Source: Edaphobacter sp. (GTDB lineage: Bacteria; Acidobacteriota; Terriglobia; Terriglobales; Acidobacteriaceae). Taken from it: a stretch of DNA of 40,179 nucleotides. Numbering within the stretch: position 1 is the stretch's first letter; each line of letters opens with the position of its first letter. Below, piece by piece: positions 17,285 to 26,205 of this stretch. The stretch is taken from assembly GCA_025462755.1 (NCBI GenBank), contig JAOAPF010000005.1, forward strand, positions 1 through 40,179, given 5' to 3'. The notes beneath the pieces are model-generated. The model ran no database searches and had not been told where the DNA came from. It saw only the letters and a program-made list of their open reading frames with translations. Made by a program: the position numbers and the translations under genes.

Positions 17285-19747
17285 ATGGACAAAATGAGTG
17301 ATTTGAGTGCTGCCTACCGCTGGCTGGAAGATGACGGACCCGCATTTGGGGCTCCGGGTGTAGACCCTCGCTGGACCTCAAGCGAGAAGGATGCGGTATC
17401 AACAGCGTATGCGGCCTCCAGTCGAGTCTGGTTTACCATCTCGCACGGCACGTTGAACGAGATCTACTACCCCACCATCGATCGTCCTCAGACCCGCGAT
17501 ATGGAGTTACTGTTCTCCGATGGAGAGACCTTCTTTCATGAAGAAAAGCGCGACCTGGCCTATGACTTTCACTACATCGACAGCAGCGCTCCTGCGGTAC
17601 GAGTAACAGGCCGAGACCCGATGGGGCGGTACACCGTGACGAAGGAGTTCATCAGCGATCCGCACCATCCGGTGGTGTTGATGAATGTGAAGATCAGCGG
17701 GGACGAGGCGCTGCTTTCCAGGCTGAAGTGCTATGCGCTGCTCGCGCCCCATTTGAACGGCGGCGGGGCGGGAAACTCGGCGCGATCGATCGATGTAGCG
17801 GGAAAGCGCTGCCTGCTGGCGTGGAAGGGCCAGACCATGCTGGCCATGGGAGCGGATTGCGGCTTCAGCCGGTCGTCGTGCGGCTACGTGGGGACCAGCG
17901 ACGGCTACCAGGATCTGTGCATCGACATGAAGATGACCTGGCAGTTTGGCCAGGCGCTGGACGGCAACATCGCCGTGATGGGGGAGATCGATGTTGCGCA
18001 GCATCGCGAGTTCACCATCGCCATCTCGTTCGGGGACGGGAACCATGCCGCCATTGCGCAGATGATGCAGACCCTGGCAACTCCGTACGACGAGCACCAG
18101 AGGCGGTTCCTGCTGCAATGGGGACGATCGATTCCGCCCCCGAGGCTGGCCTCAGCCGCAAAGGACGGCGGTAAGCTGATGCGCATCAGCCACAACGTGC
18201 TGCTCACGCACGAGGACAAGACGTATTCGGGCGCGTTTATTGCATCGGCATCGATTCCATGGGGGAATTCGAAGGGCGACACGGATCTCGGCGGCTACCA
18301 CCTGGTGTGGACGCGCGATATGGTGCAGACGGCCACAGCTCTGCTGGCGTGCGGGCGTACCGACACTGCGATGCGCGCCCTGGTGTATCTCGCGTGTACG
18401 CAGCGGACGGACGGCAGCTTCGCGCAGAACTTCTGGATCGATGGCACACCGTACTGGACCGGCATTCAGCTGGATGAGGTGGCGTTTCCGATCATCCTGG
18501 CATGGCGCCTGTGGAAGATGGAGGGGCTAGGCGACTTCGACATCTTTCCGTTTGTCGAGCGCGCCGCGGCGTTTCTGGTTCGCTATGCTCCGGTGACCCA
18601 GCAGGAGAGGTGGGAAGAAACGGCGGGCTATTCGCCCTCAACCCTGGCCGCGGTGATCTCCGCGCTGGTGTGTGCCGCCGACATTGCCCGTGCCCGGCAG
18701 GCGGCGGAACTGGGCAGCTATCTGGAAACGTATGCGGACTGGCTCGAATCGCACCTCGATGAGTGGACTACGACAACGGAAGGAGTGCTGCTTCCCGAGA
18801 TCAAATACCACTACATGCGGATACGTCCACCGTGCGAAGGCGAACCGTTCTACAACCCGCAGCTTCCTGCAGGCTGGATTCACATCAACAATCGTGAGCC
18901 GGGAGAGAAGGCCGACTTCGAGGCCCGTGAGGTGATCGACGCAGGTTTTCTGGAGCTGGTGCGCTACGGCATTCGCCGCGCCGATGACCCGCTGATCGTC
19001 GATTCGTTGAAGGTGGTCGATCACTGCCTGAAGATCGAGACGCCGTTGGGCGACTGCTGGCGCCGCTACAACCACGATGGCTATGGTCAGAAGAAAAACG
19101 GCGACCCGTACAACGGCTCGGGTCAGGGCCGGGCGTGGCCTATCCTTACCGGCGAACGCGGACACTACGAAATGTGCGCCGGGAATGATTACAGCGCACA
19201 TATCAAGGCCATTGAACAGTTCAGTTCGATGGGAGGCATGCTGCCCGAACAGATTTGGGACTATAGCGATATCCCATCCAAGGGAATGTACCTGGGGCGT
19301 CCAGCGGGCTCCGCGCAGCCTCTGGTGTGGGCGCATGCGGAGTATCTGAAGCTGCTTCGCTCGGCTGCGGACGGGCGTGTCTTTGACCGCATTCCCGTGG
19401 TGGAGTCGCGCTACGGCGTTGCGCCGGGAAAGCGAACCTTTACCAACCACATCGAGATCTTCGAAATTACCCGGCCTCTGTCCAGGATCTTCTCCGGATA
19501 TACGCTGCGCATCGTGGACCGCGAGCATTTTCGTGTTGTCTACACGTTCGACAACTGGGCGACGACGCTCACCGCGGACGCGCGTTCTGTCGGTTATCCC
19601 GGCTTATTTGTGGATATCCCTACAGCCCCGGACCAGACCGGACATATCCTGTTTACCCTGGCGTGGCGCGGGCAGGACAGCCAGGAACGTTGGCTGGGCA
19701 GAAATATTGATGTGTCGGTTATCGCTCCGCCTGAATCTACCAAGTAG
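17285..19747 (+). CDS. Glycoside hydrolase family 15, glucan 1,4-alpha-glucosidase (glucoamylase)
   Basis: An 820-residue protein. The N-terminal part (about 20-290) is the beta-sandwich glucodextranase/glucoamylase N domain seen in bacterial GH15 enzymes (ISHGTLNEIYYPTIDRPQTRD near its start). The (alpha/alpha)6 catalytic domain follows, with WTRDMVQTATAL, YWTGIQLDEVAFPI and WPILTGERGHYE. Probable general acid is Glu444 in RWEETAGYSPST and probable general base is Glu655 in LPEQIWD. No signal peptide is present, so it most likely acts in the cytoplasm on glycogen or maltodextrins, releasing glucose. That fits the glk and pentose-phosphate genes downstream. A second ATG at 17294 is a possible alternative start, and neither has a clear ribosome-binding site. 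Preceding this gene, 17224-17237 holds a small GATGA/TCATC inverted repeat. Confidence 0.92.
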   Translation: MDKMSDLSAAYRWLEDDGPAFGAPGVDPRWTSSEKDAVSTAYAASSRVWFTISHGTLNEIYYPTIDRPQTRDMELLFSDGETFFHEEKRDLAYDFHYIDSSAPAVRVTGRDPMGRYTVTKEFISDPHHPVVLMNVKISGDEALLSRLKCYALLAPHLNGGGAGNSARSIDVAGKRCLLAWKGQTMLAMGADCGFSRSSCGYVGTSDGYQDLCIDMKMTWQFGQALDGNIAVMGEIDVAQHREFTIAISFGDGNHAAIAQMMQTLATPYDEHQRRFLLQWGRSIPPPRLASAAKDGGKLMRISHNVLLTHEDKTYSGAFIASASIPWGNSKGDTDLGGYHLVWTRDMVQTATALLACGRTDTAMRALVYLACTQRTDGSFAQNFWIDGTPYWTGIQLDEVAFPIILAWRLWKMEGLGDFDIFPFVERAAAFLVRYAPVTQQERWEETAGYSPSTLAAVISALVCAADIARARQAAELGSYLETYADWLESHLDEWTTTTEGVLLPEIKYHYMRIRPPCEGEPFYNPQLPAGWIHINNREPGEKADFEAREVIDAGFLELVRYGIRRADDPLIVDSLKVVDHCLKIETPLGDCWRRYNHDGYGQKKNGDPYNGSGQGRAWPILTGERGHYEMCAGNDYSAHIKAIEQFSSMGGMLPEQIWDYSDIPSKGMYLGRPAGSAQPLVWAHAEYLKLLRSAADGRVFDRIPVVESRYGVAPGKRTFTNHIEIFEITRPLSRIFSGYTLRIVDREHFRVVYTFDNWATTLTADARSVGYPGLFVDIPTAPDQTGHILFTLAWRGQDSQERWLGRNIDVSVIAPPESTK

Positions 19748-19863
19748 AGTTTGCAGCCTTCCAGAATGGTGATGCAGCGATCATGGTGCAATGCGGTGCA
19801 CAGATGCAGGGACCCGCGCTGGACTAGTACACTGTCGTAGATCGGCCAAATTTTCGAGATTCA

Positions 19864-19875
19864 GCTTCGCGAAGC
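19864..19875. promoter_or_regulatory. Palindrome upstream of transketolase
   Basis: GCTTCGCGAAGC is a perfect 12-bp palindrome ending 34 bp before the tkt start. It is a plausible operator half-site pair or a small 5-prime-UTR hairpin. The 162-bp gap after the GH15 gene otherwise shows no clear terminator. Confidence 0.3.
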
Positions 19876-19909
19876 GCGTCGCCTCTCTTGACGGAGCAAA
19901 GGAAAAGTA

Positions 19910-21907
19910 ATGAGCGAACAGCAGGATTTAAAGCAGCAGGAAATAGATCAACTTTCCATCAACGCACTCCGCTTTCTCGCCGTTGATGCTGTCGAAAAGG
20001 CCAAGTCAGGCCATCCCGGAGCTCCGCTTGGCGACGCCCCGATCGCTTACCTGCTGTATCACAAGATCATGAAGCACGATCCCTCGGATCCGAAGTGGAT
20101 CGACCGCGACCGTTTCGTATTGTCGAACGGCCACGCGTCGGCGCTGCTGTATGGTGCGCTGCATCTGTCGGGCTACGACCTGCCGATGTCGCAACTCGAG
20201 CAGTTCCGGCAGTGGGGATCGCATACTCCCGGCCATCCTGAGTATGGCGAGGCGCCGGGGATTGAGGTGACGACGGGCCCGCTGGGCCAGGGATTCGGCA
20301 TGGCTGTGGGGATGGCCACCGCGGAGAAGCATCTCGCGGCGGTGTATAACCGCGACACCTACAACATCGTCGATCACCACACCTACGTGCTATGCGGCGA
20401 CGGCGACCTGATGGAAGGCATATCGCACGAGACGGCTTCGCTCGCCGGCACGTTGGGCCTGGGCAAGCTGATTGTGTTCTACGACGACAACCTGATCTCG
20501 CTAGATGGCCCCACGGAGCTTTCCTTCACGGAAGATGTCACGAAGCGATTTGAGGCGTATCACTGGCATGTGCAATCCGTCGCCGACGGAAACGACTTGG
20601 CGGCGCTTGAGAAAGCGATCTATGCCGCAAAGGCGGAGACCACGAAGCCTTCGCTGATTCGGGTTCGCACCGTGATTGGCTATGGCAGTCCCAAGGCTGG
20701 CACTAGCAAAGTGCATGGCGAAGCACTTGGAGCCGAGAATGTGAAGGCGACCAAGAAGAATCTAGGTTGGCCAGAGGACAAGAGCTTCTTCGTTCCCGAA
20801 GAGGCGCGCGCCAACTGGGACACGATCAAGCTGCGCGGCAAGGATGCCCATGCAGCATGGGACGATGAGTTCGCCGAGTACAAGAAGGCATATCCCGAGC
20901 CGGCCGCTGAGTTTGATCGCGTCATCAAGGCGAAGCTCGCCGATGGGTGGGAGAAGAAGATCCCGACATTCCCGACCGACAAGCCGATCGCGACGCGCAA
21001 CGCCGGACAGACTGTAATGCAGGCGATCGAAAATGTCGTGCCGGAGCTGTTTGGCGGCGCAGCTGACCTGACCACCTCAACCAAGACGATCTTCAAAGAT
21101 TCCCCGAGTTTCCACGTTGACCCGAAGGGCCGCAACGTCTTCTTCGGCGTGCGCGAGTTCGGAATGATGGCGATGGTGAACGGAATGGCCGCGCATGGCG
21201 GGCTGATTCCCTTCGGCTCGACGTTTTTTGTGTTCACGGATTATTGCCGCCCGGCGCTTCGCCTGGCTGCGTTGATGAGCGTGCACTCGCTGTTCGTCTT
21301 TACGCATGACTCCGTTGGATTGGGTGAGGATGGACCGACGCACCAGCCCATCGAACACCTCATGAGCCTACGAATGATTCCTCAAATGACCGATTTCCGT
21401 CCCGCCGATGCGAACGAGACTGCCGCGTGCTGGCAGCTTGCGCTCGAACGCAAGGCCCCGAGTTTCATGGCGCTTTCGCGGCAGGACCTTCCGGTGCTCG
21501 ATGCTGCGATTGCCCAGGCTGGCGCGAAGAAGGGCGCATACGAGCTCTCGTCGAACGGCAAGGACATCATTCTGATCGCAACCGGCTCTGAGGTTTCGGT
21601 GATTGTGAAAGCCGCGGAGGAGTTGAAAGCTGCGGGCATCAACGCAACCGTGGTCTCGATGCCGAGCTTCAAGATCTACGACGAGCAGAGCGATAAATAC
21701 AAGGCCAGCCTGATGCCCGAAGACACGCCGAAGCTGGCGGTCGAGGCGGGAGCGACGATGGGCTGGTACAAGTATGTCGGCCACAACGGCGGCATCATCG
21801 GACTGGACCGCTTTGGCGCTTCAGCTCCTGGCGCCATCGCGCTCGACAAGCTGGGCATTAATGTGGCGCACGTGGTTGAAGAGGCGAAGAAGCTGGTCAA
21901 AAAGTAA
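19910..21907 (+). CDS. tkt: Transketolase
   Basis: A 665-residue thiamine-diphosphate enzyme of normal length that transfers two-carbon ketol units between pentose-phosphate and glycolytic sugars. The N-terminal TPP domain shows KSGHPGAPLGDAP, the GPLGQGFGMAVGMA loop and the GDGDLMEGISHE motif. The pyrimidine-binding domain has VREFGMMAMVNGMA and the HDSVGLGEDGPTHQPIEH region, with the activating glutamate region upstream. The C-terminal domain begins near the IATGSEV segment. AAAGGA lies 6 nt before the ATG. The stop is followed immediately by a 10-codon mini-frame and rpiA, so it heads the pentose-phosphate gene run. Confidence 0.97.
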   Translation: MSEQQDLKQQEIDQLSINALRFLAVDAVEKAKSGHPGAPLGDAPIAYLLYHKIMKHDPSDPKWIDRDRFVLSNGHASALLYGALHLSGYDLPMSQLEQFRQWGSHTPGHPEYGEAPGIEVTTGPLGQGFGMAVGMATAEKHLAAVYNRDTYNIVDHHTYVLCGDGDLMEGISHETASLAGTLGLGKLIVFYDDNLISLDGPTELSFTEDVTKRFEAYHWHVQSVADGNDLAALEKAIYAAKAETTKPSLIRVRTVIGYGSPKAGTSKVHGEALGAENVKATKKNLGWPEDKSFFVPEEARANWDTIKLRGKDAHAAWDDEFAEYKKAYPEPAAEFDRVIKAKLADGWEKKIPTFPTDKPIATRNAGQTVMQAIENVVPELFGGAADLTTSTKTIFKDSPSFHVDPKGRNVFFGVREFGMMAMVNGMAAHGGLIPFGSTFFVFTDYCRPALRLAALMSVHSLFVFTHDSVGLGEDGPTHQPIEHLMSLRMIPQMTDFRPADANETAACWQLALERKAPSFMALSRQDLPVLDAAIAQAGAKKGAYELSSNGKDIILIATGSEVSVIVKAAEELKAAGINATVVSMPSFKIYDEQSDKYKASLMPEDTPKLAVEAGATMGWYKYVGHNGGIIGLDRFGASAPGAIALDKLGINVAHVVEEAKKLVKK

Positions 21908-21940
21908 ATGGCTTTTTGGAACGCGACGGGAAGCCCATGA
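21908..21940 (+). CDS. Ten-codon mini-frame linking tkt and rpiA
   Basis: An ATG directly abuts the tkt stop codon (TAAATG) and opens a frame encoding MAFWNATGSP. Its TGA stop overlaps the preferred rpiA ATG as ATGA (21937-21940). This geometry would let ribosomes re-initiate from tkt through to rpiA. It may equally be chance. No homologue is claimed. Confidence 0.25.
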   Translation: MAFWNATGSP

Positions 21941-22659
21941 CACAGGACGATGCAAAGCGGATGGCGGCTCGGCGGGCTCTGGAGTTTGTCGAGGACGGGA
22001 TGCTGCTGGGACTTGGCAGCGGCTCGACCTCAAGAATGTTCATAGAAGAGCTCGGCGAGCGGGTAAAGCAAGGACTGCGCGTGCGCGGCATTGCGACATC
22101 GACCGCCAGCCGCCAGCTCGCTGAGTCGCTCTCCATTCCGATCATCACCTTCGACGACTCTCCCGTGCTTGATTTAGCTGTCGACGGCGCCGATGAAGTA
22201 GGCCCCGGCCTGGCTCTCATCAAAGGCGGCGGTGGCGCGCTGTTGCGCGAGAAGATCGTCGCAAGCGCTGCACGGAAGTTCATCGTTATCGCCGACTCGA
22301 GTAAGCTCGTCAATCAACTTGGCCGTTTTCCGCTACCCGTCGAAGTAATTCAGATGGCCTTGCCTGTCGTTACTCGAAAGCTTGATGCGTTCGGCCTTAA
22401 CCCAAGGCTCCGCTATCGTCCGGACGGCGCCAGATTCATCACGGACGAGGGCAACTTCATCGTCGACTGTTCATGCGGGGAAATCACCGATCCTGCGAAA
22501 ACAGCGGCGGATATACGAAGCATCCCCGGTGTTGTGGAGCATGGCCTGTTTTTGAGGATGGCGTCGGTTGCTCTGATTGCGAGTGATCAAGGCGTTATAG
22601 AAGTCAGCAAGTTATACGGCGACCGCTACAAGAAGGCAATCTCAAGGCTTGCATCGTAA
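21937..22659 (+). CDS. rpiA: Ribose-5-phosphate isomerase A
   Basis: A 240-residue enzyme interconverting ribose-5-phosphate and ribulose-5-phosphate. Signatures are GLGSGSTS (phosphate-binding loop), DGADEV with its catalytic Asp, KGGGGALLREKIVA with the catalytic Glu/Lys region, and DSSKLV. The ATG at 21937 has GGGAAG a few bases upstream. A TTG at 21916 in the same frame would add seven residues with no benefit. It is translated closely after tkt and sits 26 nt before the SDR gene. The C-terminus is ordinary, with no fusion. Confidence 0.96.
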   Translation: MTQDDAKRMAARRALEFVEDGMLLGLGSGSTSRMFIEELGERVKQGLRVRGIATSTASRQLAESLSIPIITFDDSPVLDLAVDGADEVGPGLALIKGGGGALLREKIVASAARKFIVIADSSKLVNQLGRFPLPVEVIQMALPVVTRKLDAFGLNPRLRYRPDGARFITDEGNFIVDCSCGEITDPAKTAADIRSIPGVVEHGLFLRMASVALIASDQGVIEVSKLYGDRYKKAISRLAS

Positions 22660-22685
22660 CCGAATCCTGCGCGTCCTATATTGAT

Positions 22686-23564
22686 ATGACAATCACTTCC
22701 ACCCCCGCTTACGTTTCCGCCACTAAGGACCGCACCTGGTTCATTACCGGAGCCTCTACCGGCTTCGGCCGGGTGCTCGCCGAAGAAGTCTTGAAGGCAG
22801 GAGGCAAGGTTGTTGCCACCGCCCGCAATCGCGACAAGGTAGCGGACCTCGAAGCCAGGTATCCGCACACGGCAAAGGCGTTTGCACTCGACGTGATCGA
22901 CGCCGGTCAAGTGGATTCTGCGGTGACGCAGGCGTTCGCACAGTTCGGGCGGGTGGATGTTCTGGTGAATAACGCAGGCTATGGGCTGGCCGGTGCGATC
23001 GAAGAGGTCTCCGAGGCAGAGTACATGCCGATGTTCGAGACCAACGTCTTTGGGCTGCTGCGGGTAACGCGCGCCTTTCTGCCGCATCTTCGCAAGCAGC
23101 GAAGTGGCCATATCCTCAATCTTTCTTCGATTGGCGGCGTAGTCGCGAGCCCCGGCATGGGTTATTACAACGCCACCAAGTTTGCCGTCGAAGGGATATC
23201 AGAAGCCCTGGCTGCCGAGGTCGCCCCGCTGGGTATTCGTGTAACCATTATTGAACCGGGACCGTTTCGCACCGACTTCTTGGGCCGTTCGGGCGTGGTG
23301 GCGAAGACTCGCATCGCCGACTACGACGGGACTGCAGGCAACATGCGCAAGTACTTCGCCGAAAACGACGGGAAGCAGAAGGGCGATCCTGTTCGCGCGG
23401 TGCACGCGATGATGCAGGTCGTCGAGTCGCCAAATCCCCCGCTACGTCTGCTGCTTGGCGCGAGCGCATTACAGCGGCTCCGCAGCAAACTTGCGAATTG
23501 GGAGAAAGAGATTGCAGCATGGGAGCAGGTCACTGTCAGCGCGGATTTTCCGGAGGGTGAATGA
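22686..23564 (+). CDS. SDR family oxidoreductase, substrate unknown
   Basis: A 292-residue classical short-chain dehydrogenase. The dinucleotide loop is TGASTGFGR (TGxxxGxG), followed by the NNAGYG motif. The catalytic Ser is in NLSSIGG and the Tyr-Lys pair in YYNATKF. After the first strand ARN follows, where an Arg would suit NADP. The C-terminal part (RLLLGASALQRLRSKL) resembles the group often annotated as oxidoreductase or short-chain dehydrogenase/reductase with no defined substrate. It lies 26 nt after rpiA in the pentose-phosphate run. Its position suggests, but does not prove, a role linked to sugar or redox metabolism. No Shine-Dalgarno sequence is evident. Confidence 0.85.
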   Translation: MTITSTPAYVSATKDRTWFITGASTGFGRVLAEEVLKAGGKVVATARNRDKVADLEARYPHTAKAFALDVIDAGQVDSAVTQAFAQFGRVDVLVNNAGYGLAGAIEEVSEAEYMPMFETNVFGLLRVTRAFLPHLRKQRSGHILNLSSIGGVVASPGMGYYNATKFAVEGISEALAAEVAPLGIRVTIIEPGPFRTDFLGRSGVVAKTRIADYDGTAGNMRKYFAENDGKQKGDPVRAVHAMMQVVESPNPPLRLLLGASALQRLRSKLANWEKEIAAWEQVTVSADFPEGE

Positions 23565-23605
23565 ATTCCCGCGCTGTATGAAAGTTTAAGAGAACAGAGG
23601 CCGTA

Positions 23606-23628
23606 TCCGCTTGAATTGTGAAAGCGGA
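23606..23628. promoter_or_regulatory. Inverted repeat upstream of gnd
   Basis: The arms TCCGCTT (23606-23612) and AAGCGGA (23622-23628) are perfectly complementary with a 9-nt spacer, 49 bp before the gnd start, in the longest gap (112 bp) within the pentose-phosphate run. It could be an operator for an internal promoter or a weak hairpin. There is no T tract after it, so it is not an intrinsic terminator. Confidence 0.35.
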
Positions 23629-23676
23629 CGAATTTGAATTACCTAAACAGCTAAAAAACAAGGAAGGAAACACTGC

Positions 23677-24588
23677 ATGGAATTGGGAATCATTGGACTC
23701 GGCAAGATGGGCTTCAACATGGCGGAACGCCTGCGTCTTGCAGGACACAAGGTTGTCGGCTTCGACTTCAATAAAGACGCAACTGCAAAGCTGACGGCAG
23801 CGGGATCGTTGGGCGTCAACTCGCTTGTGGACCTGGTGAAGAATCTTGCTGCTCCTCGTGCGATCTGGATCATGGTTCCCTCCGGCGATCCTGTGGACCA
23901 GACCATCGCGAGGCTCGAGCCGCTGATGGAGAAGGGAGACACCTTCATCGATGGAGGCAATTCCAACTACAAGGACACACAGCGCCGCCACGCCGAACTG
24001 ACGAACAAGGGCTTTCATTTTGTGGATTGCGGCACATCCGGCGGCGTGTGGGGTCTGAAGGAGGGATACAGCCTGATGATTGGCGGCGACAAGGAGCCGG
24101 TCGAACGGTTGGGGCCAATCTTCGAAACCCTGGCTCCAGCCCAGGATCAAGGCTGGGGACGTGTAGGACCTTCGGGATCAGGGCACTTTGTCAAGATGGT
24201 GCACAACGGAATTGAATATGGCATGATGCAGGCGTATGCGGAAGGCTTCTCGATCATGCACGCGAAGACGCCGCTGAACCTCGACCTGCCGCAGATCTCG
24301 AAGATATGGCAGAAGGGTTCGGTGGTGCGTTCCTGGCTGCTGGATTTGACCGCGGATGCGCTGTCGAAGAATCCTAAGCTGGATGGCCTGGAGGCATTTG
24401 TTCCAGACTCCGGCGAGGGCCGCTGGACGGTAATGGAGGCGATCGACCTGAATATCTCCGCACCGGTGATTACCGAGTCGCTGATACGCCGGCTGCGTTC
24501 GCGTGAGGAGAATAACTTTACCGACCGCATGATCTCGATTATGCGCGGCGCCTTTGGCGGTCACGACGTGAAGAAGTCAACCGATTAG
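23677..24588 (+). CDS. gnd: 6-phosphogluconate dehydrogenase, decarboxylating, short NAD-type
   Basis: A 303-residue enzyme converting 6-phosphogluconate to ribulose-5-phosphate and CO2. It belongs to the short form, about 170 residues shorter than the NADP-dependent E. coli type. It has the Rossmann loop GLGKMG (residues 7-12), DGGNSNYKDT, the substrate signature FVDCGTSGGVWG and the catalytic HFVKMVHNGIEYG. An acidic residue (Asp30 in GFDFN) ends the second strand where NADP enzymes have an Asn-Arg pair, which points to NAD preference. This is inference from family knowledge. A strong AAGGAAGG ribosome-binding site precedes the ATG. It is followed by zwf after 46 nt. Confidence 0.95.
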   Translation: MELGIIGLGKMGFNMAERLRLAGHKVVGFDFNKDATAKLTAAGSLGVNSLVDLVKNLAAPRAIWIMVPSGDPVDQTIARLEPLMEKGDTFIDGGNSNYKDTQRRHAELTNKGFHFVDCGTSGGVWGLKEGYSLMIGGDKEPVERLGPIFETLAPAQDQGWGRVGPSGSGHFVKMVHNGIEYGMMQAYAEGFSIMHAKTPLNLDLPQISKIWQKGSVVRSWLLDLTADALSKNPKLDGLEAFVPDSGEGRWTVMEAIDLNISAPVITESLIRRLRSREENNFTDRMISIMRGAFGGHDVKKSTD

Positions 24589-24634
24589 CAACTGTCAGCT
24601 GCAGTGAATTACTACAGCACGAGAGGGTAAGAAT

Positions 24635-26185
24635 ATGCCGACCACAGAAATCACCGCCGCCGCTCCCGCTCCCGCCACTGTGCAGCCGGAGCGCATACCC
24701 GATCCATGCATCGTTGTGATCTTCGGGGCCTCGGGCGACCTGACCAAGCGCAAGCTTCTCCCGGCGCTCTTTCACCTGGAGCAGTCCGGCCTGCTGCCCA
24801 AAAACTTCGCGGTCGTCGGCGTTGCCCGGCGGCCGCTGGAGAAGACCTTTGCCCAGGACATGAAAGAGGGCATCATCAGCGGTGGCGATGTCGACCCAAA
24901 CGACCCCAAACTCGATGAGTTCGTGAGCCGCATCCACTACCACGCGATGAACTTCGATGACTCCGCCGGCTACGACTCGCTCAAGGAGACGCTTGCCGAA
25001 CTTGATAAGAAGTACGGCACCATGGGGAACCGTCTCTTCTACCTTGCCACCGCGCCGGAGTATTTCTCGGACATCATTAAATATCTGGGCGACCATTGCA
25101 TGGCCAGACCCAGAGACTGTGGTGACGGCAAGAACTGGGTCCGCATCATCATCGAGAAGCCATTCGGCCACGATCTCGAGTCCGCCAAAGCGTTGAACGA
25201 TGAAGTCAATAAGGTATTCGACGAAAACCAGATATTCCGCATCGATCACTATCTCGGCAAAGAGACGGTGCAGAACATCCTGGTATTCCGTTTCGCGAAC
25301 GGCATCTTCGAGAACGTATGGAACCGCAACTACATTGACCACGTCGAGATCACCGCGGCGGAGAACATCGGCATTGAAGGCCGCGGCCCGTTTTACGAAA
25401 CGGCTGGAGCTCTTCGTGACGTAGTGCAGAACCATGTGATGGAATTGCTGAGCTTCGTAGCGATGGAGCCTCCGGTCTCATTTCAAGCCGATGCAGTGCG
25501 TGCCGAAAAGGTGAAGGTGTGGAAGGCCATTCAGCCGATTCACCCGGCCGATACGGTGCGCGGGCAGTATGGCCCTGGGATCGTCGAGGGCAAGCCCGTT
25601 GTGGGGTATCGGCAGGAGGACCGCGTCCATCCGCGTTCGCAGACCGAGACCTATGCTGCGTTGCGGCTGGAAATCGAGAACTGGCGCTGGGCTGGAGTTC
25701 CGTTCTACATTCGCGCGGGCAAACGGCTGGGGAAGCGCGTCACCGAGATCACCATCCAGTTCAAGCTGCCCCCGCTGCTGCTCTTCAAAGATGCTCAGGG
25801 CAAGGGCGGCGAAGGCATCCGTCCGAACGTACTCTCCATGCGCATCCAGCCGGACGAGGGGATCTCGCTGCAGTTTGGAGCCAAGGTTCCAGGCCCGACC
25901 ATGACCATCAGCAAGGTGAAGATGGATTTCAGCTATGCTCAGGCCTTCGGTAAGTCCTCGGCGAATGGATATGAGCGGCTGCTGCTCGATGCAATGCTTG
26001 GCGATGCGACCTTGTTCGCCCATCGCGATGGCGTGGAAGCGACGTGGGCTTTGATGACGCCAATCCTGCACGCCTGGGCAAACGATCCTATCCGCGATCT
26101 TCCCAACTATGCCGCAGGAACCTGGGGACCGGCAACGGCCGACGCTTTGATGAAGAGCGACGGACGCAAGTGGCGCAAACTGTAA
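24635..26185 (+). CDS. zwf: Glucose-6-phosphate 1-dehydrogenase
   Basis: A 516-residue enzyme oxidising glucose-6-phosphate to 6-phosphoglucono-lactone. The N-terminal Rossmann loop is FGASGDLTKRKLLPALF, in the usual GASGDLA-like form. The active-site signature is RIDHYLGKETVQN, containing the catalytic His and Lys. The Asn-rich N-terminal extension typical of some forms is replaced by an Ala/Pro-rich leader of about 20 residues. The C-terminal domain includes RAGKRLGKRVTEI and the PDEGISLQFGAKVPG segment. GAGAGGG precedes the ATG. The stop is only 20 nt from pgl, so the two oxidative-branch enzymes are co-transcribed. Confidence 0.97.
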   Translation: MPTTEITAAAPAPATVQPERIPDPCIVVIFGASGDLTKRKLLPALFHLEQSGLLPKNFAVVGVARRPLEKTFAQDMKEGIISGGDVDPNDPKLDEFVSRIHYHAMNFDDSAGYDSLKETLAELDKKYGTMGNRLFYLATAPEYFSDIIKYLGDHCMARPRDCGDGKNWVRIIIEKPFGHDLESAKALNDEVNKVFDENQIFRIDHYLGKETVQNILVFRFANGIFENVWNRNYIDHVEITAAENIGIEGRGPFYETAGALRDVVQNHVMELLSFVAMEPPVSFQADAVRAEKVKVWKAIQPIHPADTVRGQYGPGIVEGKPVVGYRQEDRVHPRSQTETYAALRLEIENWRWAGVPFYIRAGKRLGKRVTEITIQFKLPPLLLFKDAQGKGGEGIRPNVLSMRIQPDEGISLQFGAKVPGPTMTISKVKMDFSYAQAFGKSSANGYERLLLDAMLGDATLFAHRDGVEATWALMTPILHAWANDPIRDLPNYAAGTWGPATADALMKSDGRKWRKL

Positions 26186-26205
26186 TCTTCAACAGACAGG
26201 ACCCT

